DNA of 64,000 nt. Source: Alentia gelatinosa (Eukaryota; Annelida; Polychaeta; Phyllodocida; Polynoidae). Positions within the stretch are counted from its first letter, which is position 1. Each line of letters begins with the position of its first letter. Below the pieces are notes generated by a model. That model made no database searches. It was not told the origin of the DNA and saw nothing but the letters and a program-made list of their open reading frames with translations. Both the position numbers and the translations under genes were made by a program. Location: NCBI GenBank assembly GCA_950022655.1, contig OX465592.1:851234-915233 (forward strand), given 5' to 3'. Below, piece by piece: positions 10,398-21,360 of the stretch.

Positions 10398-11215
10398 AGT
10401 CATTGCACATACCCCGTACACCACATAAATACTCTGTATGCCACATACATACCCCGTATGCCACGTACATACCCGTACGCCACATACATATACTCGTACG
10501 CCACATAATACCCTGTATGCCACATAATACCCTGTATGCCACATAATACCCTGTATGCCACATACATACCCCGTATGCCCCATACATCCCTGTATGCCAC
10601 ATAATACCCCGTACTCCAAATACATACCCCGTACACCATATACATACCCTGTACACCACATACATACCCCGTACACCAAATAAATACCCCGTACACCACA
10701 TACATACCCCGTACGCCACATACATACCCCGTACACCACATACATCCCCTGTACACCACATACATACCCCGTACACCACGAAAATACCCCGTACACCACA
10801 TACATACCCTGTACGCCACATACATACCCCGTACGCCACATACATACCCTGTATGCAACATGCATACCCTGTACGCCACGTACATACCCCGTACACCACA
10901 TAATACCCCATACACCACATAATACCCCATACGCCACGTACATACCCCGTACGCCACATACATACCTCGCACGCCACATAATACCCTGTATGCCACATAA
11001 TACCCTGTATGCCACAAACATACCCCGTATGCCACATACATCCCCTGTATGCCACGTACATACCCCGTACTCCAAATACATACCCCGTACACCACATACA
11101 TACCCCTTACACCACATACATACCCTGTACACCACATACATACCCCGTACACCACATACATACCCCGTACACCACATACATACCCTGTACACCACATACA
11201 TACCCCGTACACACA
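10398..11215. repeat. 20-bp minisatellite, about 41 units
   Basis: The unit TACATACCCCGTACACCACA varies at fixed sites (ACACC, ACGCC or ATGCC, and CCCCG or CCCTG), with occasional short units (CACATAATACC). Long open frames on both strands (up to 355 codons on minus) only reflect the absence of stops in the unit and extend into the next array. Confidence 0.95.
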
Positions 11216-12393
11216 CACACAGGTGTCTACAACCACGCTCCATACAACACATATAAACCACATATAGCTGCACCATCCTAGATCTCCCCTGAACATATGT
11301 GTGCGGCCAGGTGTCTACAACCACGCTCCATACAACACATATAAACCACATATAGCTGCACCATCCTAGATCACCACTGAACATATGTGTGCGGCCAGGT
11401 GTCTACAACCACGCTCCATACAACACATATAAACCACATATAGCTGCACCATCCTAGATCTCCACTGAACATATGTGTGCGGCCAGGTGTCTACAACCAC
11501 GCTCCTTACAACACATATAAACCACATATAGCTGCACCATCCTAGATCTCCACTGAACATATGTGTGCGGCCAGGTGTCTACAACCACGCGCCATACAAC
11601 ACATATAAACCACATATAGCTGCACCATCCTAGATCTCCACTGAACATATGTGTGCGGCCAGGTGTCTACAACCAAGCTCCATACAACACATATAAACCA
11701 CATATAGCTGCACCATCCTAGATCTCCCCTGAACATATGTGTGCGGCCATGTGTCTACAACCACGCTCCTTACAACACATATAAACCACATATAGCTGCA
11801 CCATCCTAGATCACCACTGAACATATGTGTGCAGCCAGGTGTCTACAACCACGCTCCATACAACACATATAAACCACATATAGCTGCACCATCCTAGATC
11901 TCCCCTGAACATATGTGTGCGGCCAGGTGTCTACAACCACGCTCCTTACAACACATATAAACCACATATAGCTGCACCATCCTAGATCTCCACTGAACAT
12001 ATGTGTGCGGCCTGGTGTCTACAACCACGCTCCTTACAACACATATAAACCACATATAGCTGCACCATCCTAGATCTCCCCTGAACATATGTGTGCGGCC
12101 AGGTGTCTATAACCACGCTCCATACAACACATATAAACCACATATAGCTGCACCATCCTAGATCTCCACTGAACATATGTGTGCGGCCAGGTGTCTACAA
12201 CCACGCTCCATACAACACATATAAACCACATATAGCTGCACCATCCTAGATCTCCACTGAACATATGTGTGCGGCCAGGTGTCTATAACGACGCTCCTTA
12301 CAACACATATAAACCACATATAGCTGCACCATCCTAGATCTCCCCTGAACATATGTGTGCGGCCAGGTGTCTACAACCACGCTCCTTACAACA
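11216..12393. repeat. 88-bp satellite, 13 units and a partial
   Basis: Units start GGTGTCTACAACCACGCTCC at 11222, 11310 and onward every 88 bp to 12366. Variation is low (CCATAC or CCTTAC, CCACTG or CCCCTG, ATC-ACC or ATC-TCC). The unit ends with ATATGTGTGCGGCCAG. The nine identical-looking 64-codon frames on the minus strand are just this repeat read once per unit. Confidence 0.97.
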
Positions 12394-12407
12394 ACCTGAT
12401 GCCGCGC

Positions 12408-12453
12408 TCACCCTCCCCTCGCCTCCCCTCGCCTCCCCTCGCCTCCCCTCGCC
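12408..12453. repeat. 10-bp C-rich minisatellite
   Basis: CCTCCCCTCG is repeated about four times directly downstream of the 88-bp satellite. Confidence 0.85.
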
Positions 12454-12808
12454 TTCTAATTACCACATCTGTTCCCATCAGAACATATTTCCATATTTCC
12501 ATGGGCACATTATAACGAAATCTTCATTTTGATTTCTTCATAATAGGGTCCTCCACTTGAAAAGCGGTCCTTTATTTTTAGCTTTCTAAAGAGTGTTATA
12601 ATTGGCATGATTCACCTGAATGGGGTTTAGATAAAGGCGATAGAGGTGTACATAGAAGGGCGTCAATGCTACAGCGGGGATGTGTCGGTATGACTGTTTT
12701 ACTGATGACAAATAAAACCGTCTCTGCACGGTTCAGTGAATACACCACGCCATCAATAGACACTTGGTTTCTATGGTAAACCCCACCTGTCACTGCAGAC
12801 TTCTGGTG
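12454..12808. other. single-copy DNA
   Basis: GGGGTTTA at 12619 and TAAACCCC at 12778 face each other and could be ends of a degraded MITE, but no second copy is visible. Confidence 0.3.
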
Positions 12809-12809
12809 T

Positions 12810-13080
12810 ACATACACAACATTAACTGGCCGAAATCTCCGTGTAGTTGACGCCTAGTAATCTCCCAGGGATGCCAGGCAGGACGGACAAAAACGTCCGG
12901 AATTTAAAACTAAAAAAAGGAAGCATTCGTAATAATATTTTGGTGATGAATATACCCGTATATTCTGATTTTATTTTAATTACTGTTAGTCTTAGTGTCT
13001 GGAGATATATTGACATTTCCAATATAAATATGGCTCGATGGCGTTTTGGGAGACTCCGTAATCGGTGGATAAATAAGTGA
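12810..13080. mobile_element. degraded FB-C-related element
   Basis: ACACAACATTAACTGGCCGA at 12815 and GTTGACGCCTAGTAATCTCC follow the FB-C left arm, then diverge. GGAGACTCCGTAATCGGTGG at 13050-13069 matches the variant flank at 8848-8868 and 53690-53705. Confidence 0.55.
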
Positions 13081-13262
13081 ATGATAATTGCAAATATTTA
13101 CATAGACTCTACATTTCGGTATAATCGTTGATATGTAACAATTTATGTAAGTATAAAATGATGTATGATAACAGTTCATACAACGGGGAAATTAATGTCT
13201 TATAGTCGTATGGTCATATGGACATAAATGTGTATGTATACATATCTGTGCATACACACTTT
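13081..13262. other. single-copy AT-rich DNA
   Basis: Nothing recognisable. Confidence 0.3.
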
Positions 13263-13600
13263 TATTTCACCCCGGTATATTTCTCCATAGGCTTAACGTT
13301 AGGAACTCATACTCCACGGCCGTGAATGTAGTGTACCCAATACACAATGGCTATTTGGATGATTTATTTCATTAATAAATTATGTTATACGGGATAAGAT
13401 AAAATAAGGTAGTTTTGTGTTGTTTCATTGAAGATACTATAGAAGAAACCTATAAAGGTTTAGGATCAGAGCTCGTATCCCATCAAGTTTGAATCGCGTA
13501 GTAATTCACGAGGTGAAGCCGCGTGAATTACGCCGAACTCGGATATAACTACGCGTAGCCTCGGAGCACCTGAAACCAGTCAGTAGTGTGTCTGTACCGG
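13263..13600. mobile_element. degraded modular foldback element (FB-D/F-like)
   Basis: TCCATAGGCTTAACGTTAGG at 13289-13308 is the core of the FB-D/F module. A palindromic tail follows, with apex GTAATTCACGAGGTGAAGCC then GCGTGAATTAC at 13500-13530. The termini are too diverged to define. Confidence 0.55.
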
Positions 13601-13637
13601 ATACGGGTTAAAGCTGACTTCCGGAGATGCCTCCTGA

Positions 13638-13968
13638 CCCGGCGTTTACACCAGACGATTCTGAGCAGTTAAATGATAGAAATCGTCTTGTGTAAACGCC
13701 AAGTGTGTGGCGACTGCAGATCGTCTGGTTACTTCAGATTATACAATTAGGCACCACCCGACGACTATTGGACACGCTATGATGCCGGCGATTATTTCAC
13801 ATAGGTGACGATTCTGTGAAAACTTATAGTCGTCAGTGTAAACGTTCGGTACATTCTGAGCTCTATGACTTTTGCGGTGGACATTGCCTCCAACTGACGA
13901 CTATTAGCTGACGATCTACAGTCGTCACGTTTTAAGTAGTTGTACATCGGAGCTAAGTGGACGCTGGG
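13638..13968. mobile_element. MITE-B, full-length unexpanded copy (331 bp)
   Basis: It starts CCCGGCGTTTACACCAGACG. Its diverged right end reads GTGGACGCTGGG. The core has GGCACCACCCGACGACTATT and an internal second end pair (AAACTTATAGTCGTCAGTGT). This is one of the two copies without tandem growth. Confidence 0.8.
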
Positions 13969-14514
13969 TCTAAAATTGACAATCTCACCCAATGAAGTAT
14001 TTTGAAGTAACTTTGACTTAAAACTAGAAGAATATCCAATCCTAATAAAGCCCTGAGTCAGGTACCTGGTAGAACTCATTTGACGATCAGTGTCCGATAT
14101 CTTTTAGATGAGAACAAATGTGACATTTTTAGGAAGGATTTTGACAAGTGATCGGGTATATAGGAGGTAATAATTTTTAACTTAGACTAAATTGGGATTG
14201 TAAATCTATCCTCTCCGGGCCCAAAACACCCAAAGCCGTCCCGGTACAACTCCAACATCTCCAAATAGAAAATGTCTGATTAAAGATGTGTCATTGTGAG
14301 CCGTTTTTTAACAACCCGAGAAGTAAATGCAATCTGTGTTGTACGTCAGCAGCCAGGTTAATAATGTATATTTCACGTTCATTACTCTTGTTATTGAGGA
14401 GACCCGGTGTTTTACCGTCAGTGGGCGGCTTCTGGAACAGGTCGTCGGCATTTGTTCCCGATTCAACCCGACCATCGGCTCGGTGAGAGGCGGGAATAAA
14501 ATACCAATGTCTTA
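13969..14514. other. single-copy DNA
   Basis: No repeat or coding signal. Short open frames on both strands near 14286-14542 overlap each other and look random. Confidence 0.35.
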
Positions 14515-14866
14515 TAGCCATTTTCCACTGGCCGACTATTGACTATCGATCTGTAGTCGGGAACTACCGATCGATTTGTTTGTTTCCATTGGCCGACGAA
14601 AACGGTGTAGATTTTATGAGTTCCCCTAAAAGCCCATTTCCATGTTGCGTAAGCAATGATGAAACAGACATGCAGAGAAGTGTTCACCGATTAATACAAT
14701 CTGGCCGTAGTCCAGATACTGGAACGACTTCAGTCGGTATGGACCTGACAAATGCGCAGAAACAAGGCATACACACCACCCTCACCGATTTTTAGATACC
14801 GACGTGCAGTCGTTGGCCACCACCGATCTCAATTAATCGGAGTCATCGGCCGATGGAAAATGGCTT
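14515..14866. mobile_element. MITE-M, long copy (about 352 bp)
   Basis: TIRs are AGCCATTTTCCACTGGCCGA at 14516 and its inverse ending GATGGAAAATGGCT at 14865. A second internal end (TTTCCATTGGCCGACGAAAA, 14583) suggests nested or duplicated termini. Fragments of this family lie at 6375, 20005, 21283 and 24790. Confidence 0.85.
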
Positions 14867-14986
14867 TATATTGGGAGCAAAACTGTCTGAAGAAATGCAG
14901 TAATTGCGGCTAGAGGATAATTTTGAAATATTAAGAGATGAAACGACAATGCATGTTATAAACTACATTCCGAATAAAACCAAACC
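14867..14986. repeat. copy 1 of a locally triplicated 110-bp segment
   Basis: AACTGTCTGAAGAAATGCAG and the downstream GAATAAAACCAAAC recur after the 3.36-kb transposon at 18468-18580 and 18642-18775. The transposon inserted inside this segment. Confidence 0.75.
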
Positions 14987-15154
14987 TTTTCCAGGGGCGT
15001 CAGAACGTTTTAAATGTGGGGGGGCGAACTGAAAAATTGCTGACTTTTTTCTTAGTATGAAGACAGCCTTCAACATTCGCCTGGGGGTCGTTGCATAAAC
15101 CGGAAACGATAATACACTTACATTTTGGTGAAGAACGAAAGTACAACAGGGAAC

Positions 15155-15836
15155 AGGGCCGGGCCGCAAACAGGGCCGGGCTGCGAACCGGGCTCGGGAT
15201 CAAACCGGGTCCGTGCCTGGTGCGGGATCAAACGGGATCAAACGGGGCCTGGGATCAAATGGGGCCCGGGATCAAACGGGGCCCGGGTGCGGCCGGGCCG
15301 GGTGCGGCCGGGCCGGGGATCGAACTGGGCCGGGGATCGAACTGGACCAGGGATCGAACCGGGCCGGGGATCGAACCGCGCCCGGGATCGAACCGGGCCC
15401 AGGATCGAACCGGGCCCAGGATCAAACCCGGTTTGATCCCAGGCCCGGGATCAAACCGGGCCCGGGATCAAACCGGGCCCGGGATCAAATCGGGTCCGTG
15501 CCTGGTGCGGGATCAAACGGGGCCCGGGATCAAACGGGGCCCGGGATCAAACGGGGCCCGGGATCAAACCAGGGCCCGGGATCAAACCGGGATCGAACTT
15601 GGCCGGGGATCAAACTTGGCCGGGGATCGAACTTGGCCGGGGATCGAACTTGGCCGGGGATAGAACTTGGCCCGGGATCGAACTTGGCCCGGGATCGAAC
15701 TTGGCCCGGGATCGAACTTGGCCCGGGATCGAACCGGGCCCGGGATCGAACCGGGCCCGGGATCGAACCGGGCCCGGGATCGAACCGGGCCCGGGATCGA
15801 ACCGGGCCCGGGATCGAACCGGGCCCGGGATCGAAT
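15155..15836. repeat. 18-bp GC-rich minisatellite
   Basis: Units of the form CGGGATCGAACCGGGCCC, with GATCAAAC and AACTTGGCC variants, number about 37. Three frames are open for 100-220 codons (GPGSNRA-type peptides) purely because of unit length and composition. A second short block lies at 16722-16770. Confidence 0.95.
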
Positions 15837-16002
15837 TTAAAAATCACCAGGTGGCGCCACCGTGGATTGTAGGATATGTCTTTAATTGATCCATTATTTC
15901 TTTGTTAAAATCAACTTTGTAATTGTTTTTGATTTGATGCCTTGAGGCATCATTCGGCCTGGGCCGGTTGATGCCTCAAGGCATCATTCGGCCTAGGCCG
16001 AT
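15837..16002. repeat. MITE-end fragment and inverted GAGGCATCA motifs
   Basis: 15839-15885 carries ATCACCAGGTGGCGCCACCG and TTGTAGGATATGTCTTT, matching 60151-60195 in reverse. 15938-16000 holds GATGCCTTGAGGCATCATTC, itself palindromic, twice. Confidence 0.65.
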
Positions 16003-16627
16003 CGCCCCAACGGGACGATCAACCAATAGGACGATCGGTCAACGGGACGATCGGTCGATGGGACAATCAGTCAATGGGACGATCAACCACTTGGACGATT
16101 GGTCAATGGGATGATCTGTCAATGGGACGATCAGTCAATGGGACGATCGGTCAATGGGATAATCAGTCATTGGGATCACCTGTCAGTGGGATCACCTGTC
16201 AGTGGGATGATCAGTCAGTGGGATGATCAGTCAGTGGGATGATTGGTCGGTGGCACAATCAGTCAATTGGTCGATCAGTCAGTTAGTCCATCCATCAGTT
16301 ATTGGTTGGGTCAGTGTCAAGTTAATTGGTCAGTGGGATGATCGGTCGGTTGGTAAATCCGTCAATGAGTCGATTGATCGTTTCGTGGGTCAGTCGGTGG
16401 GACGATAGGTCAATGGGATGATCGGTCAATGGGACGATCAACCAATGGGACGATCAACCAATGGGACGATCAACCAATGGGACGATCGGTCAATGGGACG
16501 ATCGGTCAATGGGATGATCGGTCAATGGGACGATCGGTCAATGGGACGATCAGTCAATGGGACAATCGGTCAATGGGACGATCGGTCAATGGGATGATTG
16601 GTCAATGGGTCGATCAGTCAATGGGAC
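16003..16627. repeat. 16-bp minisatellite, about 38 units
   Basis: The unit GACGATCGGTCAATGG is best conserved at the two ends (16010-16160 and 16390-16625) and degraded in the middle (16170-16390), where GATCAGTCAGTGG forms occur. Confidence 0.93.
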
Positions 16628-16628
16628 A

Positions 16629-16770
16629 AACCGGACGGCTGTGGCCCGGACGGCTGCGGCCCGGACGGCTGCGGCCCGGACGGCTGCGGCCCGGACGGCT
16701 GCGGCCCGGACGGCTGCGGCCCGGCCCAGGATCAAACCGGGCCCGGGATCAAACCGGGCCCGGGATCAAA
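16629..16770. repeat. 15-bp array followed by 18-bp units
   Basis: CGGACGGCTGCGGCC is repeated about six times to 16722, then three units of the 18-bp family (GGGATCAAACCGGGCCC). Adjacent arrays thus share units with the 15.2-15.8 kb block. Confidence 0.92.
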
Positions 16771-16865
16771 CCGGATGTGCAGGTAGGCATGCAGGCAAGC
16801 AGGCAGGCAGGCAGTCAGGTAGGCAGGCAGGCAGGCAGGGGGGGGGGGGGGGCGGGGGGGAGGGG
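16771..16865. repeat. GGCA tetranucleotide tract and long G run
   Basis: GCAG and GGCA repeats over 16775-16838 are followed by a run of about 14 G at 16839-16852 and further G tracts. It could form a G-quadruplex. Confidence 0.85.
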
Positions 16866-17315
16866 CTGGTACACGCTGGGCACGTGATTGGATAAGTTTT
16901 GGGGGTTCCTTTGAAAAAAATTCAAACTACGACAACTCCTGACTTGTCTGGGGTTATCGTTCTTTGTTGCCACTTTCGGTCACTTTTGGAAGGGTCAAAT
17001 TGTTTAAATGCAACACAAATTGTCTTATGAATTTCCGAATTAACGAACGATAAATGTTTGCGGGGTCGACTTGTCTTTATGCAACGTGACACTACGAAAG
17101 TTAACAACGAAACCACAACGTACGATAAAACAAGGAAAGGTTTTTATGCACCTCAATTTTTTGCGTTTTGAAGATTAACGTTCGTTGTTGGTATATGACA
17201 TTACAATTCGTTCTTTATTCATCACCAACGTTCGTTATACACTTTCGTTATGGTTTTATCGATCGTTCCCGGTTTATGCAACACCCCCCAGCTGTTCCTC
17301 TAGATTTACCGTGTA

Positions 17316-18232
17316 TCTGCGAAAGGTCAGACGTTGACACGGTGAAAAGTCAGGGGTTAGTTAAAAAGTCAGACTTTGACACTTTTCCACAGTGAAAAAT
17401 CAGGGATTAGCCATCATTGCACACTAAAGAGTCAGATTTTGCCACTTTTCAATGGTGAAAAGTCAGGGTTTAGCCATCATTGCACACTAAAGCGTCAGAC
17501 TTTGACACTTTTCCACGGTGAAAAGTGAGGGCTTAGCCATCATTGCATGCTAAAGAGTCAGACTTTGACACTTTTCCAAGGTGAAAAGTCAGGACTTAGC
17601 CATCATTGCATGCTAAAGAGTCAGACTTTGACACTTTTGCACGGTGAAAAGTCAGGACTTAGCCATCATTGCATGCTAAAATGTCAGACGTTGACACTTT
17701 TCCACGGTGAAAAGTCAGGGCTTAGCCATCATTGCATGCTAAAGAGTCAGACTTTGACACTTTTCCACGGTGAAAAGTCAGGGTTTAGCCATCATTGCAC
17801 ACTAAAGCGTCAGACTTTGACACTTTTCCACGGTGAAAAGTGAGGGCTTAGCCATCATTGCATGCTAAAGAGTCAGACTTTGACACTTTTCCAAGGTGAA
17901 AAGTCAGGACTTAGCCATCATTGCATGCTAAAGAGTCAGACTTTGACACTTTTGCACGGTGAAAAGTCAGGACTTAGCCATCATTGCATGCTAAAATGTC
18001 AGACGTTGACACTTTTCCACGGTGAAAAGTCAGGGCTTAGCCATCATTGCATGCTAAAGAGTCAGACTTTGACACTTTTCCACGGTGAAAAGTCAGGACT
18101 TAGCCATCATTGCATGCTAAAATGTCAGACTTTGACACTTTTCACGGTGAAAAGTCAGGGCTTAGCCATCATTGCATGCTAATAAGTCTGGCTTTGACAA
18201 TTTTCCATGGTGAAAAGTCAAGGCTTAGCCAC
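17316..18232. repeat. 63-bp satellite with a 315-bp higher-order repeat
   Basis: The unit contains GAAAAGTCAGGGCTTAGCCA and GTCAGACTTTGACACTTTTC and occurs about 14 times. The series of five variant units starting at 17547 recurs at 17862, a 315-bp (5 x 63) duplication. ACTTTTCCACGGTGAAAAGT is a hairpin within each unit. Since 63 is divisible by 3, frames of about 100 codons stay open; they are not genes. Confidence 0.95.
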
Positions 18233-18355
18233 TGTTGCAAGACAGGTTTTACACACGTTTGAGTAAAATTTGAAGCTGCTGACTTTTTTTGGCTGGCAAA
18301 AAAGTGGGGGGGCAGTCGCCCCCCCTGCCCCCCCTATTCTGGCGCCACTGTTTTC

Positions 18356-19075
18356 ACATATCATAAACATAATGAATAAAACCAAACACTCATACATATA
18401 AGTAACAAACAGAACTCAATTACTCGGTGCCATGTTCGTCGTGGAAAATGCATTTATATTGAGAGCTAACTGGGATAATTTGTCTAAAGAAATGCAAAAA
18501 GATGTGGCTAGGGGATAGTTTTAAAATGTAAAGAGATCAAATAACAAGACATATCATAGACTACTGAACACCTTGACATATAAGTAACGAGAATAACGGA
18601 GTGACTCGGTGCCGGTAGTGTCGTGGAAATGGCTTTATATTGGAAACAAACTGGGATAAACTGTCTGAAGAAACACAAAAATGACGGCTAAGAGAGTTTT
18701 CAAATACAAAGAGGTGAAACGCCAGGGTATATTATAAACTACAAACAGAATAAAACCACGCACTTTAACATATAAGTAACAACAATAACTGAATGACTCT
18801 GTACCGTTTTGGTGGGGGTGACGGCTCGTGCTGCGGGACAGCCCCAGACCCTCGTTTACAGCCGACACACGCTCGCAGCCTCCGTCAGGAAAATCATAAC
18901 TTTTTAACTTGTTAACCATTGCGACAACGCATGACAAAATCAGTTCAATTATGTTTTTGCAGATTTTAATTGTATCATGGTGCGGTGTAAAAACCAGTAC
19001 ATTGGAGTTTTTACCGGGAAAGTAGTAGTCATTTGGGGATTATGACAATCCCGAAATAATAACCTTTCTTAGTAA
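18356..19075. repeat. copies 2 and 3 of the 110-bp segment, with MITE-M ends
   Basis: Two further copies (18468-18580, 18642-18775) are spaced about 175 bp apart. Each is preceded by a MITE-M-like end (CGTGGAAATGGCTTTATATT at 18612-18640). The remainder to 19075 is single copy. Confidence 0.7.
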
Positions 19076-19440
19076 ATGGTTCTTTATTCGCCTTGTCATG
19101 GCCGCGGAAACCGGTGTCTGAGTGTATTAATAGACCTCCGTACACCTCACCCACGGGCCTACAAGTGGAGTCCTTATCATCGCAGAATGATGTACAATGT
19201 TAGATGCCCACTGTTCGTGCCCATTGAAAATATGAATCTAGGAATACGATTCATTGAGACTAACTCCATAAGAAAGAGCGCGAGGATAAAACCCTCCCGC
19301 GCCGGGGCTCATTTTTCAATTAGTCTCCCATTGATGACCAGGCGTTTTTAACGGACTACTTTTTTGACGCATCACGACTTAGAAATGCAGCAGCCTCGTT
19401 GTGAGGAGTAAAATGTCATAGCTGCAGTCCGCAAAATAAC
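19076..19440. other. single-copy DNA
   Basis: A 91-codon frame at 19076-19351 has no recognisable feature. Confidence 0.35.
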
Positions 19441-19441
19441 C

Positions 19442-19770
19442 CGATGCAACGCATAAAGACTCGGCTTGGTGACGTAGATGAAATATGCATAAAGAATCGG
19501 CTTGGTGATTATACATGCATAAAGAATCCGCTTGGTGATGTAGATTATACATGCATAAAGAATCCGCTTGATGATGTAGATTATACATGCATAACGAATC
19601 GGCTTGGTGATTATACATGCATAAAGAATCCGCTTGTTGATGTAGATTATACATGCATAAAGAATCCGCTTGGTGATGTTGATTATACATGCATAAAGAA
19701 TCCGCTTGGTGATGTAGATTATACATGGATAACGAATCGGCTTGGAGATGTAGATATTACATGCATTAAA
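19442..19770. repeat. 36-bp minisatellite, about nine units
   Basis: The unit is CATAAAGAATCCGCTTGGTG followed by ATGTAGATTATACATG, with shorter units lacking the GATGTA part. Both strands are open because the unit lengths are multiples of three. Confidence 0.93.
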
Positions 19771-20004
19771 TGGACCAGAATAGATATAAAAAAAACAAGC
19801 AGAACCATTCCCTGAATGAATATAATTCTAAAATGTCATCAGTATAATCAATAGAGACACTGTCATGGTTATGGTAATGAATAAACTCGTTAATATCTAA
19901 ATTAATACGAAATTAGATTGATTTTCAGTCATTCTTAATAACCCCCTTAAAAAGGGAGAATAATACAGGCCGATAATGCAGATATTTCCGTATTGAGTAT
20001 ACCT
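19771..20004. other. single-copy AT-rich DNA
   Basis: Nothing recognisable. Confidence 0.3.
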
Positions 20005-20156
20005 ATAGGCCCGTTACCATTGGCCAATGAAAAGGGTGTAGATTTTTTTAGTTCTCCTAAAAGCCCATTTCTGCTTTACAGTGCTAAAGGTCTGTCGGGG
20101 GTTCCTGACTGTAGATCGGCGAGGGACGATCGTGTTCGTCGGCCAATACACCCTCC
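20005..20156. mobile_element. MITE-M fragment
   Basis: CCGTTACCATTGGCCAATGA and TTCTCCTAAAAGCCCATTTC match the interior of 14515-14866. GTTCGTCGGCCAATA closes it on the right. Confidence 0.65.
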
Positions 20157-20307
20157 AGACGTGACTAAACTCCCTAATATCGCCCTGGGTACGTAAAATA
20201 TCCGCTCCCAACTGGCTGGCCAACTGTCATTTGATATGTATATGTATCTATAGAAATAACTAAAATTTCCATTTCTGCCATCGGATTTCCAATTTGAATT
20301 TATTGGG

Positions 20308-20595
20308 TAAGGCCTGGCGTCCACCTACTACGATAGAAATTTAGACCTACCGATATGGCACCGATACAAAAAGCAAATATCAGAGTCATATTGGGAAGGT
20401 GCAAAATTGTAGACATCTGTCTAGACATGCCAAGCCACCATGCATTGTATGGGGTTTTTATCGTTGTCTAATCGGAGAAACGTGGTCAACTGCCCTGATA
20501 TTAGGTGACCTTCCGATGCGATTTTGATTTTGTATTGGGAGGTCCATCGTAGACTATATCGGAACCATGTCGTATTAGGTGGACGCCGGGCCTTA
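20308..20595. mobile_element. MITE-O (288 bp)
   Basis: TAAGGCCTGGCGTCCACCTA at 20308 faces its inverse (TAGGTGGACGCCGGGCCTTA) ending at 20595. The inner parts also pair (CTACGATAGAAATTT region against ATCGTAGACTATATCGG). It is single copy here and non-coding. Confidence 0.88.
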
Positions 20596-20684
20596 AACTG
20601 CAATAATTGTAGGATATGGGTCAAGGGTCTATCACCCTACAACGACGGATACCTGCTAACACCCTATCCTGTAAACAGATTGGT

Positions 20685-21262
20685 AATACAGGTGTTTCCG
20701 TTGAGCGCCGCCTAACGGCCCACCATCTAGTTACGCGGCCGCTCGGACAAACGGTGTGAACGGTGGCATTCATATAGAGACATATGGCAATCACACCTAG
20801 AGTGTGAACGGTGGGTGTGATTGCAGGAGTGTTGTGTTTGACAGATTAAATTGTTGGAACAAATTAAGGTATTGTATCAACAAGTCATGGCTAACTGAAC
20901 TCTATAGTTGATAATTATCTTGGTTATGAATAGGAAAAAAGATATGCATATATAACAGCGAGGTATGCCAATGCAATAGTGTGTATGCAGTTTCGGTGTC
21001 CCTGTGTTATCTAAGGTATATCTAAAGTATCATTGAGGTGATATGCATGTATGACATACCAAATTGGAGCTGAAATATCATAGAATACGATGTAATCACT
21101 GATATTTCTCTGAAAACAATGTGCACGGGTATCATGAGCATATTACACTAATACACTCTGTGAATTAATGCTAAACTATACGTTGCCAGGTGAATGTTTG
21201 GCTTCAGCCTTGGCGTAACTAAGCAGATAAGGTGCGACACTGGCCTACGGAAAAAGGCCTAT
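20685..21262 (-). repeat. R560 interspersed repeat, copy 2
   Basis: Inverted relative to copy 1. It begins TACAGGTGTTTCCGTTGAGC. The hairpin CAATCACACC / GGTGTGATTG is perfect at 20789-20825. Words such as GGTGATATGCATGTATGA and ACGTTGCCAGGTGAATGTTT are shared by all copies. Confidence 0.88.
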
Positions 21263-21360
21263 TATGGGATACCCCAATAAGTAGGACCTTTATGATTCTT
21301 GTTTAGGAGAACTAATGAAAAAAACTCCACCGTTCTCGTTGGCCAATGGAAACGGGCCTT
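21263..21360. mobile_element. MITE-M terminal fragment
   Basis: TTAGGAGAACTAATGAAAAA and GTTGGCCAATGGAAACGGGC are the end of MITE-M in reverse. Confidence 0.6.

Larger units (their letters stand above)
15083..17289. mobile_element. inner TIR element (2.2 kb) nested in the 3.36-kb transposon
   Basis: The left end GGGGGTCGTTGCATAAACCG and the right end (GGTTTATGCAACACCCCC) are inverted copies, extended inward by GGAAACGAT / ATCGTTCCC. The element contains the 18-bp, 16-bp and 15-bp arrays, the GGCA tract and a non-repetitive 16866-17289 segment rich in AACGTTCGT words. No transposase is visible. Confidence 0.75.
14992..18350. mobile_element. 3.36-kb non-autonomous transposon with a 5-bp target duplication
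   Basis: The left end CAGGGGCGTCAGAACG and the right end (reverse complement CAGTGGCGCCAGAATA) are imperfect TIRs, each followed by a G-rich tract (GGGGGGGCGA). TTTTC flanks both ends (14987-14991 and 18351-18355). The inside holds a second TIR element (15083-17289) and five tandem arrays, and no transposase. A superfamily cannot be assigned: a 5-bp duplication with CAGTGGCG ends does not match one family I can name with confidence. Confidence 0.8.

Noticed and set aside
10317..11384. Long minus-strand open frames (355, 298 and 233 codons) rich in Cys, Trp and Tyr
   Set aside because: They are the 20-bp array and the first 88-bp units read without stops. Overlapping frames are equally open and composition follows the unit exactly.
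11366..12352. Series of identical 64-codon minus frames spaced 88 bp apart
   Set aside because: Each is the 88-bp satellite read once. No start, stop or splice context is independent of the unit.
15091..15872. 190- and 219-codon frames of GPGSNRA-type, collagen-like peptides
   Set aside because: They come from the 18-bp GC-rich array. Since 18 is a multiple of three, every frame stays open, and the units lack the regular Gly-X-Y spacing of collagen.
17316..18232. CRISPR-like regular repeats
   Set aside because: There are no unique spacers between repeats: the whole 63-bp unit is repeated. The context is eukaryotic.
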